In this document: in pieces, positions 9,034 through 17,599 of the stretch
Layout of the letters: every line of letters begins with the position of its first letter
How positions within the stretch are numbered: the first letter of the stretch is position 1
Assembly: GCA_016208165.1 (NCBI GenBank)
Contig: JACQYL010000026.1
Location: 7,228 to 71,227 of the forward strand
DNA from: Deltaproteobacteria bacterium
Lineage (GTDB): Bacteria > Desulfobacterota > Desulfarculia > JACQYL01
DNA length: 64,000 bases
Direction of reading: 5' to 3'
Translations under genes and position numbers: made by a program
Notes under the pieces: model-generated
What the model saw: the letters and a program-made list of their open reading frames with translations, nothing else
Database searches by the model: none
What the model was told of the DNA's origin: nothing

Positions 9034-9434
9034 TCGGATCTCCCGATCGGATTCGAGAAGAACCGTTATCAGGATCGGATGGCTCCGTACGGGCCGATGC
9101 ACCGGGCCTCAAGGACGAAGGAGCTTGAACTCGAGGGAGTGCTTCCTCCCGAACCGGCGGTATTCAACGGGAAGAACGGAAGAATCCGGCGCTCACGCAT
9201 GAGCCTTTTGGGCCCGAGAACAGCCATGTACCCCTGATCGGAGTCCGGCGCGCCACCGCAATAAGAGTTGAATCGGTGGCGCGCCGAGTGCGGTAATCAT
9301 TGTCAAAGCAGCAGAGGAGGGCGTTTGAGCTGCTCGTGAAGAACCGACGGGAGGATCTGCTCTCCAACCCATCGGCTCGGTTTGCATCTGTTGGAACTTT
9401 GTGCGAGCGAGGAAAGGCCTCGCGCAGGGAATGC
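9034..9434. other. Non-coding gap between cheW and the Spy-like gene
   Basis: This 401-base stretch between convergent genes has no reading frame with family similarity or codon use like its neighbours. The only structure seen is the 12-bp inverted repeat listed separately at 9247-9285. Confidence 0.5.
9247..9285. repeat. Perfect 12-bp inverted repeat (hairpin)
   Basis: GGCGCGCCACCG at 9247-9258 is exactly complementary to CGGTGGCGCGCC at 9274-9285, with a 15-base A/T-rich loop. It lies between the convergent cheW and Spy-like genes. No T-run follows on either strand, so a classical terminator is not proven. A Rho-independent stop of mixed type or a protein site is possible. Confidence 0.55.
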
Positions 9435-9995
9435 TTATCTCCAGCAATATCCGGGTCCGCCTCCCTGACCCATGCCGTAGCCGCCCATGCCGTAACCGCC
9501 CATGCCGTAGCCGCCCATGCCGTAACCGCCCATGCCGTAACCGCCTCTCATCATGGGACCGTATCCGCGCCGGCCGCGTCCGGGAGCGTTGTCGGCTTCC
9601 AGCTTATCCAAGTCCGGTGCAATCTTCTTGGCTTCCAGGGCGTAGTCCAAGTTTTTTTCCTGGAGCTGGTCCCTCAACTGAGCCATCTCTTTCTGCAGAC
9701 TCATGACTTGGTTGCGGTCCGGATTGTCACCGCTCATGAGTTCATCCAGTTTGTCTCGCTTGGTCCAGAGTTCTCTTCGGAGCTTCCGGGTTTCGTCGAA
9801 GTGTTGCTTGTCCAGCGCATCCAGCTTGGCTTCCTGCTCTTCGGTGAGGGATTGCCGGTCGGAATTCGCCCAACAGGCGCCGGGTCCGTAAGCTCCACCG
9901 CCACCCCGATTGAAGCCGGGCCCCCAAGAGAAGGCCATGATGCTGGTGGCGCCTACCACTGCCACAACCAAGCCGATCATCATAAGTTTTTTCAT
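9435..9995 (-). CDS. Periplasmic Spy/metal-resistance-like protein with Gly-Tyr-Gly-Met repeats
   Basis: A 186-residue protein. Residues 1-22 form a signal peptide (MKKLMMIGLVVAVVGA start). A Gly-rich stretch follows, then a helical domain with an LTxEQ motif and many charged residues (about 50-130), as in Spy/CpxP and heavy-metal-resistance (CnrX/ZraP-like) families. The C-terminus has five tandem GGYGM units followed by GQGGGPGYCWR. Met- and Tyr-rich repeats could bind soft metals, but that is inference. AAGGAGG upstream fixes the start at 9995. A candidate sigma-54 promoter lies just upstream. Confidence 0.8.
   Translation of the reverse strand: MKKLMMIGLVVAVVGATSIMAFSWGPGFNRGGGGAYGPGACWANSDRQSLTEEQEAKLDALDKQHFDETRKLRRELWTKRDKLDELMSGDNPDRNQVMSLQKEMAQLRDQLQEKNLDYALEAKKIAPDLDKLEADNAPGRGRRGYGPMMRGGYGMGGYGMGGYGMGGYGMGGYGMGQGGGPGYCWR
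9471..9545. repeat. Five 15-bp tandem repeats inside the Spy-like gene
   Basis: The unit catgccgtaRccgcc begins at 9471, 9486, 9501, 9516 and 9531, differing only by A or G at one position. On the coding (minus) strand each unit adds one GGYGM pentapeptide. In-frame 15-mers can expand or shrink without breaking the gene. Confidence 0.9.
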
Positions 9996-10055
9996 GTTGT
10001 CCTCCTTGTTTGTATGGTTTTTTTCCGTTTTCAATTGTGTTTGGCATTACAGATA

Positions 10056-10072
10056 TTCAAGGTTTGTGCCAA
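10056..10072 (-). promoter_or_regulatory. Candidate sigma-54 (-24/-12) promoter of the Spy-like gene
   Basis: On the minus strand TTGGCACAAACCTTGAA matches the -24 element TTGGCAC well. The -12 element has TTGA where TTGC is usual, at correct spacing. It lies about 60 bases upstream of the start codon. The imperfect -12 keeps confidence moderate. Confidence 0.4.
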
Positions 10073-10178
10073 GCGAGGCAAACGGAGGCAAGTATTGAGT
10101 AATTATCTGATTTTAGTGCTAAAAAAGGTTTACCTCAGAATATTCAGCGTTTGAAAATGCAGGAATCGATATCCCGGA

Positions 10179-10195
10179 TGCATAAATTTTATGCA
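10179..10195. promoter_or_regulatory. 17-bp palindrome, possible operator
   Basis: TGCATAAA, one central T, then TTTATGCA makes a perfect dyad in the middle of the divergent intergenic region. The shape and A/T-rich core fit a dimeric repressor site. No regulator can be named. Confidence 0.35.
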
Positions 10196-10447
10196 GTGGG
10201 AGGGCTGGATCGAATCTTTTTTTCGCATATGGGGGCAAGCCATGCTTTTCCGGATGAAGAGAGCCTGCGGTCGGCCCGAATGAAGGAAGGACATGGCTCG
10301 TTGTCCCCTGCTGACTGAGGCTGGACCGCATTCGGCATGCGCCGTGACCCAGCGCCTTTTCCGCCTGCTGTTGTATTCGTTGGAGGTTCGTGGTAATGGA
10401 CAGGCATGGTTCGGATCGGTCAGAAACAGACTGCTGGAGGTGAAGGT

Positions 10448-10831
10448 ATGGACTTGAAGGAATATTTCGATTCGGCAGAAGGCACCGGCGTCCTGGCCAC
10501 CGCGGATGCGGAGGGAAAAGTGGACGTCGCCGTCTTCGCCAGACCTCATGTAATGGAGGATGGGACCCTGGCTTTCATCATGCGTGATCGTTTATCCCAC
10601 AGCAATGTGATGGCCAATCCCAGTGCGGCGTTTCTTTTTGTGGAAGAGGGACCCGGTTATCGGGGTAAGCGGTTTTACCTGACGAAAACGGGAGAGGAAC
10701 AGGATACGGCGTTCATCGAGTCTTTGCGCAGAAGATCTTACCTCTCGGACAGGGAAACCGATTCGGGTCCCGTCTTTCTGGTGCGCTTCAAGGTGGATAA
10801 AATTCTGCCTGCCGTGGGGACCGAATCCTGA
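10448..10831 (+). CDS. Pyridoxamine 5'-phosphate oxidase-fold protein
   Basis: A 127-residue split-barrel flavin-type protein with GVLATADAEGKVDVAVFARP at the first strands and a conserved HVMEDGTLAFIMRDRLSHSN segment. Family members bind FMN, F420 or haem and reduce small molecules, or act as general stress proteins. The substrate here is unknown. GGAGGTGAAGGT directly upstream sets the ATG at 10448 over an earlier ATG at 10406. The gene stands alone, with a leftward operon following. Confidence 0.75.
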   Translation: MDLKEYFDSAEGTGVLATADAEGKVDVAVFARPHVMEDGTLAFIMRDRLSHSNVMANPSAAFLFVEEGPGYRGKRFYLTKTGEEQDTAFIESLRRRSYLSDRETDSGPVFLVRFKVDKILPAVGTES

Positions 10832-10978
10832 TCGATCGATGCTTCCGCCGGAATTTCGCACTTGCTGAACCGGTGGGGTTGTAAGCCGCACCAACAGCGG
10901 TCCGGATCGTCGAAAACAAGCGAGCCGGTCCTGGTCCGGGGGGAGCCGTAACGGACCAGTCTCCAAAGGCTCATCCGA

Positions 10979-11308
10979 TCAATGCAAAGTAGGACCGTCG
11001 GGGTCCTTTCCGATCGACCCGGATTCCGGGGTTCGTAAACGGCCTTTCCGAGAAAGAGAGTCGCCGTACCCCTTGGCGCTACGGGGTCCGGTCCGAACAC
11101 GGAGAGCCCGCCTTCGGGTGAACCAGGTCAGCAGGGCCGCCGCTCCTATCTGCAGGTACCCGTAAGAAGCGTCGTCGATGAGTTCGGGAGTAAGAAACAC
11201 GGTCACCGCGATCAGGGCCGCGAGATATACGAAGAAATAGCCGGCCGTGCGCCTGCCGTCCCAGTTTGTAAGCTGAACGTGCATACGAAGCGGTGTAGTG
11301 CGTCGCAT
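10979..11308 (-). CDS. Small membrane protein following the radical-SAM pair
   Basis: A 109-residue protein from the ATG at 11308. Two hydrophobic segments (about 25-45 and 50-68) are followed by a basic, probably disordered tail of about 40 residues. No family is recognised. The start lies four bases after the radical-SAM stop and is preceded by AGGCGGTAAAG, so it is probably translated from the same message. A start at 11344 would overlap that gene. Confidence 0.5.
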   Translation of the reverse strand: MRRTTPLRMHVQLTNWDGRRTAGYFFVYLAALIAVTVFLTPELIDDASYGYLQIGAAALLTWFTRRRALRVRTGPRSAKGYGDSLSRKGRLRTPESGSIGKDPDGPTLH

Positions 11309-11312
11309 GGCT

Positions 11313-12680
11313 TTACCGCCTGTCCAAAGGTTTAAGACAATCAAAAAACCACTGTTTGAACGGCAGGAACGGGTCCGGGAAGTCGTCCATCTCTTCCCTG
11401 GTATATAACCGCATCCCTTGCCTGCAGTCCGCCACGTGATATAGGGCCTTCAGGTCTCTTCCTCCCGTATCGTCCCGCGCCCCGGTGCGCACGATCACAT
11501 CGGCCAGCTTTTTGCCGCAATCCTGCACGAGACAGCGCTTGTCGCCCCGCCGATAGAAGTCGAATACACCCTCGAAAAACGGCGACGTTCCGACGATGTG
11601 GAGAAGGGAATCCTCGTTGATGTTGCCCGCGCTGAAGTGCATCTGAGCGCACGGTTCCACCATGCCCGAGGGTGTCACGTTGAGGGATACGCCCGAGGAA
11701 GCCAGGCATCCCACCACAGCATAATCGTTGAACATGTCCGCGGCCAGGACCGGGTATTCCCGGCGAATTTCGTTAATACGGCGCCACAGTCCGTACCTCT
11801 GATCCCCATCCAGCATGAGGTCCACGTTGGCGAAATCCCCATAGGGTTGGAACCAGAAGTACCACATGTACAGGACGCCGTTCCGGATCATCTCCTTCAC
11901 GAACGTATCCGAACAGACCACGTCGATATTCTTGGGTGTGACCGTGACGCCCACCCCAAAAGGGACACCCTCGCGCCGAAGCCGCGCCATGGCTTGAAGG
12001 GCGTTGCGATAGGCGCCTTGACCGCGTCGCCAGTCGGTCTCCTGTTGCAGTCCTTCCAGGCTGATCATGACCTGGACGTTCCCCGCATGCTTGAGATGGC
12101 GGGCCTTTTCATCCGTGATCAGGCTGCCGTTGGTGTAGACCTGGAAATACCGGTCCGGATGCTCGTAAAAGATATCGATGATATGCGGATAAATAAACGG
12201 CTCCCCTCCGAGCAGCGTATAGTAGGTGCACCCGTATTTCTTGCCTTCCGCCAGCAGCCGTTTGATGCATTCAAAATCCAGTTCCTCGTTCTTGGTCCAG
12301 CCTTCCGCATAGCACCCTTTGCAGCGATAGTTGCAGCGGGTGGTGAGACTGAGCTGCAATAGGGCCGGATAATGGATCTTCTTCCGGTGCATCCGGACCC
12401 TCAACCGGCGTCCTTCAATAAGCCAGATACGAAGCACGTTCCACACGAACGTGCCGAAGGGGTTCGGGTGAACCTGCTTGATGAAACGCCGCAGAAAAAT
12501 GAGGAGAGGGATGTCGTGATCTTCAGCGAGAGCGTCGGTCCAGAGCTTCAGGCCTTGACCGTAGCCGCCGGGAAGGAATTCCGACAAGGCGCGACCCCAG
12601 CGCTTCTGCACGCGGGAGGGCAGGTTCAGGTAGAACAGATGAGAGTAATACAATACATAATTACGGACGAGTGTCCACAT
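11313..12680 (-). CDS. Radical-SAM protein with SPASM-like C-terminal cysteines
   Basis: A 455-residue protein. A 100-residue helical, aromatic-rich N-terminus precedes the radical-SAM domain. The CxxxCxxC cluster-binding motif is CNYRCKGC (116-123), followed by LLGGEPFIYP (the GGE motif for SAM amine). Near residue 340-400 additional cysteines occur (VVGCLAS, PCAQMH, CLVQDCGKK), as in SPASM/twitch auxiliary-cluster regions. It resembles the broad group that includes HpnH-like and peptide-modifying enzymes. The substrate cannot be assigned. It follows another radical-SAM gene by 154 bases in the same direction. Confidence 0.85.
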   Translation of the reverse strand: MWTLVRNYVLYYSHLFYLNLPSRVQKRWGRALSEFLPGGYGQGLKLWTDALAEDHDIPLLIFLRRFIKQVHPNPFGTFVWNVLRIWLIEGRRLRVRMHRKKIHYPALLQLSLTTRCNYRCKGCYAEGWTKNEELDFECIKRLLAEGKKYGCTYYTLLGGEPFIYPHIIDIFYEHPDRYFQVYTNGSLITDEKARHLKHAGNVQVMISLEGLQQETDWRRGQGAYRNALQAMARLRREGVPFGVGVTVTPKNIDVVCSDTFVKEMIRNGVLYMWYFWFQPYGDFANVDLMLDGDQRYGLWRRINEIRREYPVLAADMFNDYAVVGCLASSGVSLNVTPSGMVEPCAQMHFSAGNINEDSLLHIVGTSPFFEGVFDFYRRGDKRCLVQDCGKKLADVIVRTGARDDTGGRDLKALYHVADCRQGMRLYTREEMDDFPDPFLPFKQWFFDCLKPLDRR

Positions 12681-12834
12681 GGTTTGAGATTCCTTGTTCT
12701 ATCGGGCGCTCACGGATCCGGCGCGGCCTCCGGTCCGGCCGGGCCGGATCCGCGATCTCTCACGATTTCTTTCGATTACGCCGTGAAAGAATTGCACAAT
12801 TGGGCCTGTTGGCCCGCTTTGTGGGAAAAAGGTG

Positions 12835-14112
12835 TTATTGAAGCCAATGGCCCAGGGTCAACTTGTTCATGCCCAGATGATCTCTGGGTACATTGGACTT
12901 GATCCACTCCAGGGTCCGCTTTTTGGACAGCATGCGAACCAAGGTCTCCTCGCCGATGTTCCCCAAACGGAACTGCTGCTGGTTCGCGATCAGATGAATG
13001 TCTCCGGTGGGGTCGATTTCCATGCAATGCTGCTTGAAGTCATAAAAATTGCCCAGGTTTGTGCTGTTGAATCCCCTCATGTAGTCCAGGCACACGGAGC
13101 GGGCCCCCTGTAACGTGCTTTGAAATTCACAGATCTGTTTTCCCACGGCCTTTTCCTGTCGGTCATTCAGAGAGTAGCGGTCGTCGAAGCCGATGTAGGG
13201 GGAGTAGCAGTAGAAAGTGGCGCCCCGGTCGTACACTTGCCGTTTGATGAACTTCATATCCATGACCTCGTCGAAATTGGCTCCACTGACCGGAACAATG
13301 ACCCCAAACGGCTTCTTGTGCTTCTTGAGCAGGCGGATGGCCCTTTCGGCAATGTCGTAAGCGCCCGGCCGCCGCATGTGGGCCATGGTATCCGGACCTC
13401 CTTCAATGGTGACAAACAACAACAGATTGTGCACCTTTGAGATCTCTTCGATATGGTCGGGCACGAACTGTCCATTGGTTCCGCTGACAAAAAACAGATG
13501 TTTGTGTTTTTTCACCATGTCCAGGAAGTAGGGCCACATGAGCGGTTCGCCCACATAAGAACCGATGAGGGGGTACCCGAAGCGGGCGATCTCGGTCAGG
13601 TACTTGTCCGCGAGTTTGAAGGGTAAGATCGTTTCCACGTTCTTCTTGAAGTAGGACTTCTGCGGGCAGATTTTGCATCGGTAACTGCAACTGATCTGGA
13701 TCGTCCATCCCACGTGAAGAAAGTAGTCCAGGCGAAGGAGTTGAGAGATCTCCACTCGCTTACGGAGCCCCACGACCTGCCACAGGAAAGCGTTCCAGGA
13801 TTCCCTGGGAAACCTGGGGACGCTGGTGAGGGCGTTCAAAGCCAGGTTGATGAGTCCCCGGTATTTATAATATCTCAGCTCGTCCGGCGAGAACAACGAT
13901 TGTAGCACCCGCCACACAAAATACGAGGTGCCTAGTTTCAGATCTTCCCGGAAGGGTCGTTCGACAATAGCAGTAAGCTTTCGTTCCATCTTTTCATCGA
14001 TCTCGTCGGATGGCGGAGAGATCGGATGAGTCGAAAGGTCCGGGATCGAAGAGCCGAGGGCTTCATGGGACTCCCGATCCGGTGAGCGTTTGCTCGCGAT
14101 TGAAGTTGGCAT
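12835..14112 (-). CDS. Radical-SAM protein, first gene of the tandem pair
   Basis: A 425-residue protein. The first 50 residues look disordered, and residues 55-130 are helical and resemble the N-terminus of the downstream partner. The cluster motif is CSYRCKIC (142-149). A YVGEPLMWP segment replaces the usual GGEP. Further cysteines (VCLDYMRGFN, HCMEID) may bind a second cluster. The shared N-terminal layout suggests that both enzymes act on related, perhaps membrane-associated, substrates. ATG 14112 has AAAGGAA 11 bases upstream; ATG 13989 is an alternative that removes the disordered tail. Confidence 0.82.
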   Translation of the reverse strand: MPTSIASKRSPDRESHEALGSSIPDLSTHPISPPSDEIDEKMERKLTAIVERPFREDLKLGTSYFVWRVLQSLFSPDELRYYKYRGLINLALNALTSVPRFPRESWNAFLWQVVGLRKRVEISQLLRLDYFLHVGWTIQISCSYRCKICPQKSYFKKNVETILPFKLADKYLTEIARFGYPLIGSYVGEPLMWPYFLDMVKKHKHLFFVSGTNGQFVPDHIEEISKVHNLLLFVTIEGGPDTMAHMRRPGAYDIAERAIRLLKKHKKPFGVIVPVSGANFDEVMDMKFIKRQVYDRGATFYCYSPYIGFDDRYSLNDRQEKAVGKQICEFQSTLQGARSVCLDYMRGFNSTNLGNFYDFKQHCMEIDPTGDIHLIANQQQFRLGNIGEETLVRMLSKKRTLEWIKSNVPRDHLGMNKLTLGHWLQ

Positions 14113-14457
14113 CTATAGTAGTTCCTTTACGTGTAAATGAGAGTCGCACGAGAGCTCGGGTATGTCGCGGGACCGGTTCCGGGAGCGCCGGAACGGTTGG
14201 GCTCCGGCGCCCTATGGTCTCTTTCTTATCGAAGCCGACGTCGTACCCGCTGTCCGCGGCCTGACAGCGAACGGCCCCGGGCGACCGACACGGTCAGGTG
14301 CGGCGCCCAGTGTACGAAATCGCGGTGGTCTTAGCCAGGCAAAAGGCAAGCCGGAGAATCGGAAACGCTTTCGGCGGCATTCCTCAGCTTGATCCCAAAA
14401 CGATGCATTTGAAAAGCCGGTACGGCTCTGATACATTTCAGTTGCCATACACCTTTG
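14113..14457. other. Divergent intergenic region, radical-SAM pair versus ABC/AttH operon
   Basis: These 345 bases between divergent operons hold the promoter at 14409-14437. No convincing reading frame or RNA was seen in the rest. Confidence 0.45.
14409..14437 (+). promoter_or_regulatory. Sigma-70 promoter of the ABC/AttH operon with an internal dyad
   Basis: TTGAAA (14409-14414) and TACATT (14432-14437) are spaced 17 bases apart. The spacer contains the dyad AGCCG-GTA-CGGCT (14415-14427). The predicted start of transcription is only about 15 bases before the ATPase ATG. A regulator binding between -35 and -10 is plausible from the layout. Confidence 0.5.
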
Positions 14458-15150
14458 ATGGGAGCGTCCCGAGCCGTGAGTTCCTCGTTTCTTTTACTTG
14501 AAAATGTAACCAAAATCTATAGAAGCGGTCAAGTGGAACAGCGTGCTGTTCAAGAAGTGACCCTGGAACTGGACCGCGGTCAATTCCTGGGAATCATGGG
14601 GCCCAGCGGCTGCGGAAAATCCACGCTTCTCAACCTGATCGGAGGACTGGATGACCCCACCAGCGGCCGGATCCTGCTCGACGGTCGGGATTTTTCGAGT
14701 ATGAGCGATGAGGAAATCACATTACTGCGAAGGGACCGCATCGGCATGGTATTCCAGTTCTTCAATCTGTTGCCGCACCTCACCGCTCTCGAGAACGCCG
14801 CGTTGCCGTTGTACATGGTGGGCGCGCCGATCGGAGAGGCCGACGAGAAAGCTCGAGAGCTGCTCGATTTCGTCGGCCTGGCCCCATGGGAACGACACCT
14901 GCCCAGTCAGCTGTCCGGCGGGCAGCAACAGCGCGTCGCCATAGCGCGCAGCCTGGTGAGGGGTCCCGAACTCCTGCTGGCGGACGAACCGACGGGCAAT
15001 CTGGATTCGGAAAACAGTCGGGAGGTCATGCGTCTTTTCGAGCGTGTCTGTTCCGAGAGCCGTCTAACGATTATTTTGGTGACCCACCAGGAGCAGGTGG
15101 TTTCCTCGGCGGACCGGGTGGTCCGAATGCGAGACGGCATGGTGCTGTGA
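14458..15150 (+). CDS. ABC transporter ATPase, LolD/MacB type
   Basis: A 230-residue nucleotide-binding subunit with Walker A GPSGCGKST, Q-loop VFQFFNLLP, signature LSGGQQQR, Walker B LLLADEP and the H-loop VTHQ. The sequence is typical of the LolD/FtsE/MacB branch, which pairs with FtsX-like permeases that move lipoproteins or other substrates at the membrane surface without import. The start is set at ATG 14458, although no good Shine-Dalgarno precedes it; a TTG lies just before. The permease gene follows 14 bases after the stop. Confidence 0.9.
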   Translation: MGASRAVSSSFLLLENVTKIYRSGQVEQRAVQEVTLELDRGQFLGIMGPSGCGKSTLLNLIGGLDDPTSGRILLDGRDFSSMSDEEITLLRRDRIGMVFQFFNLLPHLTALENAALPLYMVGAPIGEADEKARELLDFVGLAPWERHLPSQLSGGQQQRVAIARSLVRGPELLLADEPTGNLDSENSREVMRLFERVCSESRLTIILVTHQEQVVSSADRVVRMRDGMVL

Positions 15151-15164
15151 GGAATACAGTCGCA

Positions 15165-17599
15165 ATGAAGGGGACCCGCTTCAATGCCTTCAAGAACCTG
15201 CTACGGTTCGTAATTCTTGGCGACTTCTCCGCAAACAAGCTGAAATACATCCTAACCATAACGGGCATCGCTCTCGGCATAGGGATCTTTGTCGCTGTAG
15301 AGACGGCCCACGACACCATCAAGCAGAGCTTTCGGCAGACCAGTGGCTACGTTTCCGGGACACCCGACCTGCAAGTGGCGGCCGGCCAGTTCAGTTTCGA
15401 TGAAGAGATCCTTCGACGTGTCGAGGCAAACCCCATGGTCGCCCGAATCTCTTGATGGATCCTCAAAGCCTGATTTTGAACGAGGCGTTTGCCCTGGAAA
15501 ACGGATGGAGCCTCGGCATGAACGTACGGGTTCAGTATCAGGACCGGATCGTGGATTTCGTCATCAAAGGATTGACGCCCAGCCCTTCTCGGGCCCCCGG
15601 CGCGAACTCCTTTGGCGTTGTGGACATTGCCTGGGCTCAGCTTCTCTTCGGCAAGTTGGGTCGCCTGGATCGCTTGGACGTGACGCTTCGACCAGGCGTG
15701 GACCGGCTCGAAGCCGAGCGGGAGCTTAACCGGGTGTTGCCTCCCCGGGTGACCGCTTTTTCTCCCGAGACCAGCGGAATGCTCATGATGGGTCTGGTGT
15801 CCTCGTTTCAGCTCAACATCACCGCCCTCAGTCTGATCTCCCTGCTGGTCGGCATGTTCCTGATCTACAACACCATCTTCATCTCCTCCATCCGGAAGCG
15901 AAGGCAGATCGGTATCCTTCGAGCGCTGGGGGTCACGCGTAAAGGGATCTTCTGGATTTTCACCGCCGAAAGCCTGTTCTATGGAACGGCCGGAGGTTTC
16001 GCAGGCATCTGGCTTGGTTACCTGCTGTCCTATCTTACCGTGGATTCCATGGCGACCACCGTCAACATGTTGTATGCGCAGGTGGACGCCTCCCAGGTGC
16101 GGTTGTCTCCCCGCATCATGCTCATGGGCATGATTATGGGGCTCGTGGCGGCTTTCCTTTCGTCGCTGGTTCCCGCCCTCGAGGCCGCCCGTACGAGTCA
16201 GGCGGAAACCCTCAAAATGGGGTCCTACGAAATCCGCTTCGGGGAGACTCACCGGAAGCTGTTCCTCCCGGGCATTCTGCTCTTGGGGATTTCGGTGGCG
16301 CTGGCCCTTCAAAAGCCGGTCTGGGGAATCCCGCTCTTCGGCTATCTGGCCACCATGACCATTATGTTCGGCATGGCATTGATTACGCCTTTTCTGGCGG
16401 CGCCCCTGAGCGAGCTGATACATACGACCATAACCCGTTTTTGGGGGGCTGAAGGTTTTCTGGCGCATAAAAACCTGCTGCGGAACCTGGGGCGATCCTC
16501 GGTAATCCTTTGCGCCATCATGGTGAGTTTAGGCATGACGGTAAGTTTTGTTTTTATGATTCACAGCTTCCGTACTTCGCTGGCCGGCCTCATCGACCAG
16601 GTGGTCCGGTTCCAGTACTATGTGGCGGATCGACACCGGCTGGAACGGGGCGTTCCCGTTCCTCTGCCGAAGCGATTGACCGGCGAGATTGCAGGCATCG
16701 AGGGCGTCAGTGCGGTCGAAGGATACAGTCTGGTAAATCAGCCTTATGGGGATCGCGGCATCGTTCTTATGAGCGCAAATCTGAACATATACCGTACATA
16801 CGATCAGATCCGGTTTCTGACAGGCGATCCCGCCGAAATCTATGAAAACGCGATCCGGGGCGGCATTCTGATATCAGAGGCCCTGGCCGCGCGCAACGGA
16901 TTGCGCGCAGGGGACACCATGACGCTCATCACGCCATCGGGTCCCGCGGGATTTCGTGTTGCGGGCGTGTTCTACAATTACCAGTTTGACAGGGGAATGG
17001 CGTACCTTCACCGGCCCCTGTTCGAACGGTACTACCCGCGGGACGAGTTGACCGGCATCTACGTGTACGTGGACGATCCCGGCGCAAGAGCGCGGGTGAG
17101 GGAACGCCTCGAAAAAGGACCGGCGGACCGTTACGATCTGGTCATCGTGTTGCAGCGGCAGCTCAAGGAGTACATCATGGAGGCTTTCGACCAGACCTTC
17201 GCCATTACCTACGCTCTGCAGATCATCGCCATTGTGGTCGCCGTTCTGGCCATTGTGAACACGTTTTCCGCGGCCATCTTGGAAAGACAGCGAGAAATCG
17301 GTATACTCAGATGCATGGGCTTTGTTCGATCCCAAATCCGGAAAATGGTGCTCATCGAGGCGGGAGTGATCGGAGGAATCGGTTGTCTGTTCGGGCTGGC
17401 GAACGGACTGATGCTGGCCCTGGTGCTCATCTACGTCATCAACAAGCAGTCCTTCGGATGGAGCATACAATTTCAGACGCCGCTGGCCTCTTTGGCGTGG
17501 GCCACGCTCCTCGTGTTCGTAACGACGCTGCTGGCCGGTGTATTCCCCGCCGGATGGGCGGCCCGCACGAACCTCAGAGAAGCGTTCCGGTATGAATAA
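15165..17599 (+). pseudogene. FtsX-like ABC permease, split by an out-of-frame internal gap
   Basis: Two frames together make one permease of the AttF/G or LolC type. Frame 1 (15165-15455) gives 96 residues: a cytoplasmic start, the first membrane helix (ILTITGIALGIGIFVAVE) and the beginning of the periplasmic MacB-type domain, ending VARIS. Frame 2 (from ATG 15455 to 17599) resumes at DPQSLILNEAFALENGW and continues through the remaining helices and a second FtsX domain. By comparison with the family, roughly 50-70 residues of the periplasmic domain are absent at the junction near 15450. The stop and restart overlap as TGATG, so coupled translation of two polypeptides is formally possible. 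A deletion or sequence error is more likely. Confidence 0.65.

Larger units (their letters stand above)
10035..10447. other. Intergenic region between divergent Spy-like and PPOX genes
   Basis: These 413 bases separate divergently transcribed genes. They hold the sigma-54-like site and the palindrome at 10179-10195. No coding frame here looks real. Confidence 0.5.

Noticed and set aside
8401-9102. Minus-strand frame of 233 codons over cheW
   Set aside because: The plus strand encodes a clear CheW with AGGAGG; the antisense frame has no family similarity.
9471-9545. Short regular repeats considered as a CRISPR array
   Set aside because: The units are contiguous 15-mers without spacers and lie in frame inside a gene; no cas genes are present.
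9300-10154. Plus-strand open frame of 284 codons across the Spy-like gene
   Set aside because: It reads the GGYGM repeats in reverse as an AVAAHAVTAHA-type pattern and lacks a ribosome site; the minus-strand gene has a signal peptide and a strong Shine-Dalgarno.
11598-12362. Plus-strand frame of 254 codons opposite the radical-SAM gene
   Set aside because: The minus strand carries the CxxxCxxC motif and GGE motif; the antisense product has no motif.
15347-16468. Long open frame of 373 codons on the minus strand opposite the permease
   Set aside because: Its protein is low-complexity and rich in His, Gln and Arg, it has no motif, and it mirrors a well-supported membrane protein on the plus strand.
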